From an uncultured Oscillospiraceae bacterium (GTDB taxonomy: Bacteria > Bacillota > Clostridia > Oscillospirales > Oscillospiraceae), in the NCBI GenBank assembly GCA_934597255.1, contig CAKTQV010000020.1, positions 1 through 21,960 on the forward strand: a DNA stretch of 21,960 nucleotides. Reading direction: 5' to 3'. The notes under the pieces are model-generated. The model worked only from the letters and a program-made list of their open reading frames with translations. It was not told the DNA's origin and ran no database searches. A program made the translations under genes and the position numbers. Shown one piece after another: positions 1 through 7,422 of this stretch. Positions within the stretch are counted from its first letter, which is position 1. Each line of letters begins with the position of its first letter.

Positions 1-114
1 TTGAGTGGAAAATTTGACTTTTACTTATCCATCGCACACGACAAAGGGCTGTGTGCCCTTGTCAAGCGATGTAATAAATTTTGAACCTACCATGCTAACA
101 AACTCTCAAAACAC
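1..114. other. non-coding structured segment at left edge
   Basis: No gene is supported here. The segment holds a stem-loop at 40-63 (arms GACAAAGGGC and GCCCTTGTC around a TGTGT loop, one bulged A). The stem is enclosed by the inverted pair ATCGC (31-35) and GCGAT (66-70). It lies downstream of the truncated relaxase gene on the minus strand, so it probably belongs to the same former mobile element, perhaps as an untranslated RNA or a transfer-related structure. Its function is unknown. Confidence 0.4.
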
Positions 115-148
115 GAGCGGCGGGACGGGCTTTACCGTCCCGCCGCTC
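111..148 (-). terminator. terminator hairpin after truncated relaxase and suf operon
   Basis: A perfect 14-bp GC-rich stem (115-128 with 135-148) closes over the 6-nt loop GCTTTA. On the minus strand it is followed by GTGTTTTG, a short T tract. It begins 6 bp past the stop codon of the truncated relaxase. No other terminator-like hairpin was seen between sufU and this point, so it may also end suf operon transcripts. Confidence 0.7.
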
Positions 149-154
149 TGCTTT

Positions 155-1206
155 TCAGCGGTCAAGGCCTTGCTTGTGCGTGGGTTGCTCTTTGCGGTTT
201 TCCTCCCGCAGGATCGCATAAACGCCCTTCCGTATCCGCTCCGCTTCCTTTACCTCGTCTTTCAGTGCGAGATAGCGGCGGGACAGCTCCTTCCGCTCGG
301 CGGTCAGCTTCTCCTGCTCCGCTTTCCATGCCTTTAGCGGAATGCCCGTCCTGCCGTTCATCACGCCGTCAAGATAGCGTCCTGCGGCTTCGTAATGGGT
401 CAGCTCCATGCGGTACGCTTCGTAAAACGCCTCCTGCTTTTTCGGCGGCTGCCGCCTGTATTTCCCGTAAACCTCGCGGTACTTCAAATACTTCTCGGCG
501 TTTGAAATATGCCCGTCAAGGGTTTTCAGCCGCCTGTCGATGGGTTTCAGCTTTTCGGATATTTCGCGCTGCTCCCCGAACATACCCGCCATTTTTTCCG
601 TCAGGCCGTCCATATCCACAATCTGATTCTCTTGCAGGAAGTTCAGCATTTTTGCCGCCGCTTTCAGATTGTTGACGGCGGTATAACAGCCCGGTTTTCC
701 CGTATGCTCCCGCCGCGAAAGGATACCCTGTATCACCTCTGCAAGAGTGGGCGGCTCGGTGTTTGCCGCTTCCTCTTTCAGCCAGCTTTGCAGCTTGGAA
801 ATGCGGGCTTTCAACTGCCGCAGCTTCTGATTTGTGACTTCGATTTCGCGGTTGATGTTTCCCCGCTCCGTGCGGATTCCGCGCTTCTCCATCTGAAAGG
901 CGGCTACGCCCAGATGCACGGTGGGGATCAGGTCTATTCCCTGCCGCTCATAGCTGCGGTGGTCTATACGCTCGGTATGATTTCCCTTTTCAAGATACGA
1001 ATTGCAGATTTCAGCCCACGCCGCCCGCCATTCCTCCGCTTTGGTCTGCTCGTTCCAGTCGGTGGCGGGAACGGATTTGCATTTGTACTGCCGCTTTTTC
1101 GGGTCGTAGATTTTGTTGCCGTCCCTGTCAAGAATATGTTTTTCGGGGTGTCCCCGTTCCTTTATGATATAGCCCGTTGGGAATACTCCCCTGCTTCCCG
1201 GCCGCA
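155..1206 (-). pseudogene. MobA/MobL-family relaxase, 5'-truncated (C-terminal part only)
   Basis: This frame encodes the C-terminal region of a MobQ-type (MobA/MobL) relaxase, the protein that nicks oriT during conjugative mobilisation. The recognisable stretch starts near GYIIKERGHPEKHILDRDGN and runs through DHRSYERQGIDLIPTVHLG, a typical segment just after the catalytic domain. It then continues as a long charged, probably coiled-coil tail (KLRQLKARISKLQ and following) to the end. The N-terminal nuclease domain with the catalytic tyrosine and HxH metal site, roughly 200 residues in relatives, is missing. The open frame instead runs upstream into sufU out of its frame, to about 1276, with no convincing start or ribosome site. 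I read it as a remnant left when a mobile element was deleted or recombined immediately downstream of sufU. Its base composition is less GC-rich than that of the suf genes. Confidence 0.75.
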
Positions 1207-1650
1207 TCAAAAGCGTTTTCCGGCCGCACCGCCGCCCAGCGCTTCCTTCAGCGTCCGCCAGCCGAGGACGGCGCACTTGACGCGCGCGGGCATGTGCGCG
1301 ATATCGCGCAGCGCCGACGCCTCCTCCAGGCTCTCGATCTCCTCCTCGGAGGCCTCGCCCTGGATCATCCGCATGAACGTCTGGCCGAGCTGCAGCGCCT
1401 CGTCCTTCTTCCGGCCGATGACCATGCCGAGCATGATATCCGCCGACGCCTGCGAAATGGCGCAGCCGTCGCCGATGAACGCGCCGTCGACAATCGTGTC
1501 GCCGTCGGTCCTGAGCTTGAGCCAGATGTCATCGCCGCAGCTGGGGTTCACGCCCTCGAGGACGATGTCCGCGTCCGGCAGGTCGTGCTTGAACTCCGGA
1601 TGGACATTGTGCTCGGTCAGAATCTCGTTATAAAAGCTTCTATTCTCCAT
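1207..1650 (-). CDS. sufU: SufU, zinc-dependent sulfur-transfer partner of SufS
   Basis: A 147-aa cytosolic SufU protein. In Firmicutes this protein accepts persulfide sulfur from SufS and passes it to the SufBCD scaffold. The zinc ligands of the family are all visible: C38 and D40 (NPSCGDD), C63 (GDGCAIS) and C126 (RVKCAVLGW). The expected 18-20-residue insertion that separates SufU from IscU lies between the C63 and C126 motifs. I chose ATG 1650, giving MENRSFYNE, because it matches SufU N-termini and overlaps the end of sufS by 11 bp. The longer open frame to 1725 lies inside sufS and is unlikely. It is the last gene of the suf operon. The truncated relaxase begins directly after its stop codon, and no terminator separates them. 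Confidence 0.95.
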   Translation of the reverse strand: MENRSFYNEILTEHNVHPEFKHDLPDADIVLEGVNPSCGDDIWLKLRTDGDTIVDGAFIGDGCAISQASADIMLGMVIGRKKDEALQLGQTFMRMIQGEASEEEIESLEEASALRDIAHMPARVKCAVLGWRTLKEALGGGAAGKRF

Positions 1651-2854
1651 ATCCCATACGCTCCCGCAGCGAGGAGACGGCGGCGACAAAGCGGTCGGCG
1701 TCCTCCTCGGTATTGTAAAAGGCAAAGCTCGCGCGCGCCGTGGAGCTGCAGCCCAGATGCTGCAGCAGGGGCTGCGCGCAGTGGTGACCCGCGCGGATGT
1801 TCACGCCGTCGCTGGCGAGAATCTCGCTGATGTCGTGCGGGTGGACGCCGTCGACGGTGAAGGACAGGATGCCGCAGTGCTCCTCGGGCTTCTCCGAGCC
1901 GAGAATGTGGACGTGCGGCACACTGCGCAGCTTCTCAAGCGCGCGGGTCGTGAGCGCGATCTCGCGGCTGTGGATCGTGTCGAAGCCGACGCGGCGGACA
2001 TAGTCGATCGCGGCGTGCAGCCCGGCGGCGCCGGCAGCGTTGACGGTGCCGGCCTCGAACTTGTGGGGAAGCTCGGCATACGTCGCGCCCTCGCGCGTGA
2101 CCGTCTCGATCATCTCGCCGCCCGAGAGAAACGGCGGCATCTCATCGAGCAGCTCGCGGCGGCCGTAGAGCCCGCCGATGCCCATCGGGCCATAGAGCTT
2201 ATGGCCGGAGAAGGCGAGGAAGTCCGCACCCAGCTCCCGCACATTCACGGGGATGTGGGGCGTGCTCTGCGCGCCGTCGACGACGATGACCGCGCCCTTT
2301 TTGTGCGCCATGGCCGCGATCTCGCGCACCGGGTACTGCCGCCCCAGCACGTTCGAGACCTGCGTGAGGGCGACGAGCTTCGTGCGCTCGGTGATAAGCT
2401 GCTCGACCTTATGGAGGTCAAGGCTCCCGTCCTGCTCGCACTCCATGAACTTCAGCGCTGCGCCCGTCTGGCGGCAGACCATCTGCCACGGCAGGAGGTT
2501 GCTGTGGTGCTCCATGATGGAGACGACCACCTCGTCGCCCGTCTTGATGCGGCTCAGGCCGTAGCTGTAGGCCACGAGGTTCAGGCTTTCGGTCGTGTTG
2601 CGGGTGAAGATGATCTCCTGCGTGCTGGCCGCGCCGAGAAAATCGCGCACGGTCTCGCGCGCGTCCTCATAGGCGTCGGTCGCCTCCACGCTCAGGGGAT
2701 ACAGGCCGCGCAGAGGGTTGGCGTTGTGGCGGCAGTAGAAGTTGTTTTCCGCGTCAAGGACGCACTGCGGACGCTGCGCCGTGGCGGCGTTGTCGACATA
2801 GGCGACATCCATCGCGCGCAGCAGGGGGAAATCCTGTTTGTAATCGTAGGCCAT
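1640..2854 (-). CDS. sufS: SufS, group II cysteine desulfurase
   Basis: A 404-aa PLP-dependent cysteine desulfurase that converts cysteine to alanine and holds the sulfur as a persulfide for Fe-S cluster assembly. The PLP Schiff-base lysine is K219 in FLAFSGHKLYGP. The PLP-contacting motif IMEHHSNLLPWQ is near 113-124, and VVDGAQSTPH lies at 191-200. The sulfur-carrying cysteine is C359 in RAGHHCAQPLL, the SufS/CsdA type of loop. Length is normal for the family (about 405). It starts 1 bp after the sufD stop codon (TGACATG) and overlaps sufU, so translation of the three genes is probably coupled. Confidence 0.97.
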   Translation of the reverse strand: MAYDYKQDFPLLRAMDVAYVDNAATAQRPQCVLDAENNFYCRHNANPLRGLYPLSVEATDAYEDARETVRDFLGAASTQEIIFTRNTTESLNLVAYSYGLSRIKTGDEVVVSIMEHHSNLLPWQMVCRQTGAALKFMECEQDGSLDLHKVEQLITERTKLVALTQVSNVLGRQYPVREIAAMAHKKGAVIVVDGAQSTPHIPVNVRELGADFLAFSGHKLYGPMGIGGLYGRRELLDEMPPFLSGGEMIETVTREGATYAELPHKFEAGTVNAAGAAGLHAAIDYVRRVGFDTIHSREIALTTRALEKLRSVPHVHILGSEKPEEHCGILSFTVDGVHPHDISEILASDGVNIRAGHHCAQPLLQHLGCSSTARASFAFYNTEEDADRFVAAVSSLRERMGYGE

Positions 2855-2855
2855 G

Positions 2856-3770
2856 TCAAAGCACCTCGCTCAGTTCCTGCAAAATGGCATCCTCCGTCTC
2901 GCGGTCGCCCACGGCGCGGGCCAGCCGCTCGATGGCGGCGCGGGCGAGGATATTCTCCGCTTCATCGCGGCCGATGCCGCGGCTCTCAAAGTAAAACAGC
3001 GTCTCGTCGTCAAGCTCGCCGATCGTCGCGCCGTGGTTACCGACGACGTTCTCCTCCGCGCAGAGAATCAGAGGGACAGTCTTGTTCACGGCGTCCTCGC
3101 CGAGCATCAGCACCGTCTCCTTCTCGTTGCCGACGGAGTCGGACGAGCCGTTCTTGAAGTCGATCGTGCCGCGGAAGATCTTCTGCGCCGCGTCCTTCAG
3201 CGCGCCGGCGGCGTTGATCTCGCACTCGGTGTGCTTGCCGAAGTGGTTCACGACGAGGTTCATGTCGATCGTCTGGCTGCGCTGGCCAAGATAGCCGATG
3301 TCGGCCTGAAAGCTGCCGCCGTCCGCGGGCAGGTCGATGAGCGTATCGGCGTAGACGTCGCCGCTGCCGGGGAAGACCTGCACCAGCTCGATGCGGCCGC
3401 TCTCGGCGCAGGTGCCGGTGATTCTGCTGTAGAGCACGGAGCCGGGCTTCGTGCGCTGCACCTGCACAAGGCGGACGGTCGCGCCTGCGCGGACGGTCAG
3501 CTTCGTCTCGACGGCGAGGTTTTCCTCCGCCATGAACGTTTCGAACACGGTCAGGCGGCTGCCGGGCTGCGCCTCGACGGCGATTTTCTTGCGGCTGTAT
3601 GCGCCCGCGCCCTCGACGGGGATGCGGACGGGCTCCGGCGTGCCGGAGAGAGAGTGCGTCTCCGCGCCGAGGTCGGCGGTCTGCGCTTCGTCCCAGCTGA
3701 GCGCCGTCTCGTTGACGCGCAGGAAGTTCCACGTCCGCGAGGGCAGGCGGTTAATGGTTAAGGTATTCAT
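2856..3770 (-). CDS. sufD: SufD, Fe-S scaffold subunit (short form)
   Basis: A 304-aa SufD-family protein, the partner of SufB in the SufBC2D scaffold complex. The C-terminal beta-helix core and the conserved end region are present (VVGNHGATIGELDDETLFYFESRGI, then AENILARAAIERLA). It is clearly shorter than the roughly 420-440-aa SufD of E. coli or Bacillus, as is common in clostridial short SufD proteins, because the N-terminal helical domain is reduced. The start is set at ATG 3770, where AAAGGAGGAG lies 5 nt upstream. An upstream in-frame ATG at 3791 would overlap the sufB stop codon and put this ribosome site inside the gene. It sits between sufB and sufS in the operon. Confidence 0.93.
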   Translation of the reverse strand: MNTLTINRLPSRTWNFLRVNETALSWDEAQTADLGAETHSLSGTPEPVRIPVEGAGAYSRKKIAVEAQPGSRLTVFETFMAEENLAVETKLTVRAGATVRLVQVQRTKPGSVLYSRITGTCAESGRIELVQVFPGSGDVYADTLIDLPADGGSFQADIGYLGQRSQTIDMNLVVNHFGKHTECEINAAGALKDAAQKIFRGTIDFKNGSSDSVGNEKETVLMLGEDAVNKTVPLILCAEENVVGNHGATIGELDDETLFYFESRGIGRDEAENILARAAIERLARAVGDRETEDAILQELSEVL

Positions 3771-3790
3771 GTGTTCTCCTCCTTTCGGCA

Positions 3791-5197
3791 TCAGCCGATG
3801 CTCCCCTTCATCTCGAGCCGGATGAGATTGTTCATCTCCACGGCGTACTCCACGGGCAGCTCCTTGGAGACGTTGTCGGCAAAGCCGCTGACGATCAGCG
3901 CGCGGGCGTCCTCCTCGCTCATGCCGCGGCTCATCAGGTAAAAGACGGCCTCGTTGCTGATGCTGCCGATCTTAGCCTCGTGGCCGACGGCGGCGTCGCG
4001 CGTGCGGATGTCCATAGCGGGGATCGTATCAGAGCGGGACTCGGAGTCGAGCATCAGCGACTGGCAGGACACAGCGGACTTCGCGCCGCTCGCGCCCTTC
4101 TGGACGACAACGCTGCTGCGGAAGGTACTGATGCCGCCGCTCTTGCTGATGGAGCGGGTGTTCATATATGAGCTGGTGTTCTTGCCGATGTGGACGACCT
4201 TCGCGCCGGTGTCGAGGTTCTGGCCGTGACCGGCAAAGGTCACGCCGGTGAACTCCATGCGGGAATTGTCGCCCTTCAGGACGCTCATCGGATAGAGACA
4301 TCCGACGTGCGAGCCGAACGAGCCGGAGATCCACTCGATCGTGCCGCCCTCCTCCACGAGGGCGCGCTTCGTGTTGAGGTTATACATGTTCTTCGACCAG
4401 TTCTCGATGGTCGAATAGCGCAGCTTCGCGCCCTTCTTGACGTAGAGCTCCACGCATCCCGCGTGCAGGTTCGCGACGTTGTACTTCGGCGCGGAGCAGC
4501 CCTCGATGAAGTGCAGGCTCGCGCCCTCGTCGACGATGATGAGCGTGTGCTCAAACTGGCCGGCGCCCTTGGCGTTCAGGCGGAAGTACGACTGCAGGGG
4601 GATGGACACCTGCACGCCCTTCGGCACATAGACGAACGAGCCGCCGGACCAGACCGCGCCGTGCAGCGCCGCGAACTTGTGATCGTGCGGCGTGACGAGC
4701 TTCATGAAGTACTTGCGCACCATGTCGGCGTATTCGCCCGTCAGGGCGCTCTCCATGTCGGTGTAGACAACGCCCTGCGCGGCCACCTCGTCCTTGACGT
4801 TGTGGTAGACGAGCTCGGAGTCGTACTGCGCGCCGACGCCCGCGAGGGACTTGCGCTCCGCCTGCGGGATGCCGAGGCGCTCGAACGTGTCCTTGATGTC
4901 CTGCGGAACGTGCTTCCAGTCGTTCTGCATCTTCGTGTTGGGCCGGACATAGGTCGCGATGTGGCCGATGTCGAGCCCCTCGATGGAGGGACCCCAGTCC
5001 GGCAGGGGCATCTCGTTGTAAATCTGCAGCGCGTGCAGGCGGAACTCCTGCATCCACGCGGGGTCGCCCTTCTCGTCGGAGAGCTTCTGCACGATGGCGG
5101 GCGTCAGGCCCTCCTGCATGCGGTAGGCATCGTGCTCCTCGTCGCGGATGTCGTATACGCTGCGGTCGATATCGTCAATCTGGCTTTTTTCCTTCAT
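3791..5197 (-). CDS. sufB: SufB, Fe-S cluster assembly scaffold
   Basis: A 468-aa SufB, the core scaffold on which nascent 4Fe-4S clusters are built with SufC and SufD. The N-terminal part (SVYDIRDEEHDAYRMQEGLT, then PLPDWGPSIEGLDI) and the beta-helix core with VYVPKGVQVSIPLQSYFR are characteristic. So are the HFIEGCSAPKY and SISKSGGISTFRS segments and the C-terminal MSRGMSEEDARALIVSGF. The length equals that of Firmicutes SufB (about 465). It starts 15 bp after the sufC stop, with AGGGTGAG as ribosome site, and is followed by sufD after 20 bp. Confidence 0.97.
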   Translation of the reverse strand: MKEKSQIDDIDRSVYDIRDEEHDAYRMQEGLTPAIVQKLSDEKGDPAWMQEFRLHALQIYNEMPLPDWGPSIEGLDIGHIATYVRPNTKMQNDWKHVPQDIKDTFERLGIPQAERKSLAGVGAQYDSELVYHNVKDEVAAQGVVYTDMESALTGEYADMVRKYFMKLVTPHDHKFAALHGAVWSGGSFVYVPKGVQVSIPLQSYFRLNAKGAGQFEHTLIIVDEGASLHFIEGCSAPKYNVANLHAGCVELYVKKGAKLRYSTIENWSKNMYNLNTKRALVEEGGTIEWISGSFGSHVGCLYPMSVLKGDNSRMEFTGVTFAGHGQNLDTGAKVVHIGKNTSSYMNTRSISKSGGISTFRSSVVVQKGASGAKSAVSCQSLMLDSESRSDTIPAMDIRTRDAAVGHEAKIGSISNEAVFYLMSRGMSEEDARALIVSGFADNVSKELPVEYAVEMNNLIRLEMKGSIG

Positions 5198-5212
5198 AGT
5201 ATCTCACCCTGG

Positions 5213-5962
5213 TCACTCAGCCCGGACGCCGCCGAAGCCGTTTTCGTTGATCTCCTCCACCAGCGACGCGTCGCCGTTTTTCACGATGACGCCGCCCTCC
5301 ATGACGTGCGTCTCGTCGACGTGCAGCGCCTCGAGAATGCGGGTGCTGTGCGTGATGATGAGCAGCGACCCGTGGACGCGCTCTCGGTAGAGTTGAACGC
5401 CCTGCGACACGGTACGCACCGCGTCGATGTCCAGACCGGAGTCCGTCTCGTCGAGGATGGCGAGCTTCGGCTCGAGCATCAGCATCTGCAGGATCTCGGC
5501 CTTCTTCTTCTCGCCGCCGGAGAAGCCCACGTTCAGGTCGCGCTCGGCATACGACTCGTCCATCGACAGAAGCGCCATCGTCTCGCGCAGCTTCTTCTTG
5601 AAGTCCCACAGGCGCAGACGCTGGCCGGTCTTCTGCTCGAGCGCGCTGCGGATAAAGGCGCTCAGCGTCACGCCCGGCACCTCCAGCGGGTTCTGGAACG
5701 AGAGGAAGATGCCCTTGTTCGCGCGCTCGTTGACGGGCAGGTCCGTGATGTTCTCGCCGTCAAAGAGAATTTCGCCGCCGGTCACGGTGTAGGCGGGGTT
5801 GCCGGTGATGGCATAGCCGAGGGTCGACTTGCCGGTGCCGTTCGGCCCCATGAGCACGTGCGTCTCGTCGCTGCCGACCGTGAGATTCACGCCGTGGAGA
5901 ATCTCCTTGTCCCCGGCGCTCACATGCAGATCCTTGATTGTAAGAAGTTCCTTCTGTTTCAT
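5213..5962 (-). CDS. sufC: SufC, ABC-type ATPase of the SUF complex
   Basis: A 249-aa soluble ABC ATPase that powers the SufBD scaffold. The Walker A motif is GPNGTGKST at 39-47, the Q-loop is SFQNP near 88-92, the signature is FSGGEKKKAEI at 148-158, and the Walker B is KLAILDETDSGLDID at 166-180. The FSGGEKKR-like signature and DETDSGLD are diagnostic for SufC among ABC ATPases. ATG 5962 overlaps the stop codon of the upstream Rrf2 gene as ATGA, so regulator and operon are translationally coupled. Confidence 0.97.
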   Translation of the reverse strand: MKQKELLTIKDLHVSAGDKEILHGVNLTVGSDETHVLMGPNGTGKSTLGYAITGNPAYTVTGGEILFDGENITDLPVNERANKGIFLSFQNPLEVPGVTLSAFIRSALEQKTGQRLRLWDFKKKLRETMALLSMDESYAERDLNVGFSGGEKKKAEILQMLMLEPKLAILDETDSGLDIDAVRTVSQGVQLYRERVHGSLLIITHSTRILEALHVDETHVMEGGVIVKNGDASLVEEINENGFGGVRAE

Positions 5963-6432
5963 AGCACTTTATCCTCTTTCCCGCCGCAGGCGCTGCTGCC
6001 GCGGCTTTCGTTATTTTCCTGCCCGCGCGGATCGAGCAGATCGCGGAGCGTGTAGCTGTTGACGTAGGCGTTGATGTGCTCCTCCAGCCCCCGCCAGAAC
6101 GGGAGCGTGATGCAGGAGCCCGACCGATCGCAGGGCTTGCCGTCCATGGCAAGGCACGAGACGGGCATCAGCTCGCCCTCGGCGGCCTGGAGAATCTCAC
6201 CGATGGGGTAATCCTCCGCCGGGCGCACCAGCCGGTAGCCGCCGGCCTTGCCGAGCGCGCTCTCGACGAGCCCCGCCTTGGCCAGCGCCGTCATGATGCT
6301 CTCCAGATATTTGCGGGAGATGCCCTGCCGCTGTGCGATGTCGCCGAGACGGATGTATGCGCCGTCTCCGCCGTACTGCGCCAGCTCCAGCATCACGCGC
6401 AGGGCATAGCGCCCCTTGGAAGAAATCATCAC
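5959..6432 (-). CDS. Rrf2/IscR-family Fe-S sensing regulator of the suf operon
   Basis: A 157-aa Rrf2-family transcription factor. The N-terminal winged helix starts MMISSKGRYALRVMLELA and includes the recognition region QRQGISRKYLESIMTALAKAGLVES (about 34-58) and the wing GKAGGYRL. Three cysteines C93, C101 and C107 in SCLAMDGKPCDRSGSC match the cluster-ligand spacing of IscR. It therefore probably senses iron-sulfur status and represses its own operon when clusters are plentiful; this is inferred from the family and the context. The start is GTG 6432 or ATG 6429; AGGAGG lies about 10 nt upstream of the GTG. The last 20 or so residues (after LLDPRGQENN) are polar and probably disordered. It overlaps sufC by 4 bp. 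Confidence 0.93.
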   Translation of the reverse strand: MMISSKGRYALRVMLELAQYGGDGAYIRLGDIAQRQGISRKYLESIMTALAKAGLVESALGKAGGYRLVRPAEDYPIGEILQAAEGELMPVSCLAMDGKPCDRSGSCITLPFWRGLEEHINAYVNSYTLRDLLDPRGQENNESRGSSACGGKEDKVL

Positions 6433-6459
6433 AGTCCATGCGCCTCCTGATCTTTCATT

Positions 6460-6516
6460 TACCGACCTTATCGGTGGGTAAATTGTAATCCGTAATTCCT
6501 ATAATGTCAATAGGTA
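6460..6516. promoter_or_regulatory. candidate Rrf2/IscR operator inverted repeats
   Basis: Two dyads flank or overlap the suf promoter. On the minus strand CCTAT-N7-ATAGG surrounds and covers the -35 hexamer (about 6498-6514). Just downstream of the -10, ACCGA-N5-TCGGT lies within a larger TTTACC...GGTAAA dyad (about 6458-6482). Rrf2 regulators bind imperfect dyads of this size, so these are the natural operator candidates. Which one is bound cannot be decided from sequence. Confidence 0.5.
6482..6510 (-). promoter_or_regulatory. suf operon promoter
   Basis: Reading the minus strand, -35 TTGACA (6505-6510) and -10 TACAAT (6482-6487) are separated by exactly 17 bp. This is an almost consensus sigma-A promoter 50 bp upstream of the Rrf2 start codon, and it is the only good promoter seen for the six-gene operon. 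Confidence 0.85.
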
Positions 6517-6555
6517 ATTCAAACATCCACCTTCGCGCCAAAAATTAGACACGCC

Positions 6556-6591
6556 GAGGGGAGAGGCTTCACAAAGAAGTCCTCTCCCCTC
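6556..6591. terminator. strong stem-loop between suf promoter and XRE gene
   Basis: GAGGGGAGAGG (6556-6566) pairs perfectly with CCTCTCCCCTC (6581-6591). An inner CTTC/GAAG extension closes on the loop ACAAA with a single bulged T. On the minus strand a T-rich run (TCTAATTTTTGG) begins about 8 nt after the stem, so it could stop stray minus-strand transcription before the suf promoter. The T tract is not adjacent, so terminator function is uncertain. Confidence 0.5.
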
Positions 6592-6642
6592 AGCTATTCC
6601 CTTCAAATTTGCCTCATAGGGGGTATGATTCCGGAGGTGAAA

Positions 6643-6663
6643 ATGCTATTCTTATCCCAATGA
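6643..6663 (+). other. possible six-codon leader ORF upstream of the XRE gene
   Basis: An ATG with a good ribosome site (GGAGGTG 4 nt upstream) opens a six-codon frame, MLFLSQ, that stops 19 bp before the XRE gene. It may be a leader peptide in the 5' untranslated region or simply chance. The -10-like TATGAT at 6624-6629 is too close to be confidently its promoter. Confidence 0.25.
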
Positions 6664-6682
6664 AACAACGGAGGCTTCAAAA

Positions 6683-7147
6683 ATGGATCAGATCAAAACG
6701 GGACGATTTATGGCCAGAAAGCGCAAAGAACAGAATTTGACCCAGGAACAGCTTGCCGAACGCCTGGGCGTTTCAAATAAAACCATTTCCAAATGGGAAA
6801 CCGGAAAATGTATGCCCGATTATGCGGTAGTAAAGAGCCTGTGTGAGGAACTGAAAATCTCGGTTTCGGAATTGATGGACGGCGAAGAAGCCGACGATAA
6901 AAGCGTCCGTGTGTATGACGACGGACAGATCCTCGATCTGCTGAGAAGAACACAGGAATTAGAAAAGCAAAAAGGAATGATGACCGGCGTTATCCTTATC
7001 GTGATGGGAATTGCTTTTCAGGCATTATCGCATACCCTGGGCGGTTCGGATGTCAAAGACTTTTTCTCGGGACTTCTGATGGGGCTGTCTGTCGCTGAAA
7101 TGGTATTGGGCGTTTATGTAACCGCCAAGGGCGCAAGCGGCAAATAA
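6683..7147 (+). CDS. XRE-family regulator with C-terminal membrane segments
   Basis: A 154-aa protein. Residues 7-62 form a Cro/CI-type helix-turn-helix (FMARKRKEQNLTQEQLAERL, then GVSNKTISKWETGKCMPDY). After a short linker, residues about 98-150 form two hydrophobic segments (GMMTGVILIVMGIAFQAL and FFSGLLMGLSVAEMVLGVYV). This architecture, a DNA-binding head on a small membrane tail, is common in Firmicutes regulators. Ligand and targets cannot be told. ATG 6683 has GGAGG 8 nt upstream. It stands alone, transcribed divergently from the suf operon and convergently with tcdA, and ends at a strong terminator. Confidence 0.85.
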   Translation: MDQIKTGRFMARKRKEQNLTQEQLAERLGVSNKTISKWETGKCMPDYAVVKSLCEELKISVSELMDGEEADDKSVRVYDDGQILDLLRRTQELEKQKGMMTGVILIVMGIAFQALSHTLGGSDVKDFFSGLLMGLSVAEMVLGVYVTAKGASGK

Positions 7148-7244
7148 GGTCCCCCGCTGTTCCGCCCCGAATGCAGACAGACAACGCGAATAAACGCGGC
7201 AAAATTCCATACGTCCGCTATCAAAAGCCCGACGCAAAAACACA

Positions 7245-7296
7245 GAGCCGATAACCCGCACGCCTGTAGGCTGCGTGTTATCGGCTCTTTTCTTTT
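7245..7296. terminator. bidirectional terminator between XRE gene and tcdA
   Basis: GAGCCGATAAC (7245-7255) pairs with GTTATCGGCTC (7277-7287), and the interior CGCA/TGCG and GCC/GGC pairs continue the stem. On the plus strand it runs into TTTTCTTTT. On the minus strand it is followed by TGTGTTTTTG. It separates two convergent genes and probably serves both. The rest of 7148-7422 shows no gene. Confidence 0.9.
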
Positions 7297-7422
7297 GACA
7301 ACAGCCGCGCACTCTGCTCTGAGCGTCTGCTTTCATCTTACCGGCTTCGGGACAAAACAAAAAATGCCTTCCCCATAGTTCCGCCCTCCGCAATTTTCAT
7401 GCGCGTATTTTCTTTAGCCGTC

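Noticed and set aside
1207..1276. Relaxase fragment starting inside sufU as a genuine start
   Set aside because: The segment overlaps sufU in another frame, has no ribosome site, and homology to relaxases begins only after the sufU stop.
1757..3157. Long plus-strand open frames across the suf operon (466 aa, 302 aa, and 621 aa at 4190-6055)
   Set aside because: They are antisense to well-identified suf genes. Long antisense frames are expected in GC-rich coding DNA, and the translations are Arg/Ala/Val/Leu-rich without any known domain.
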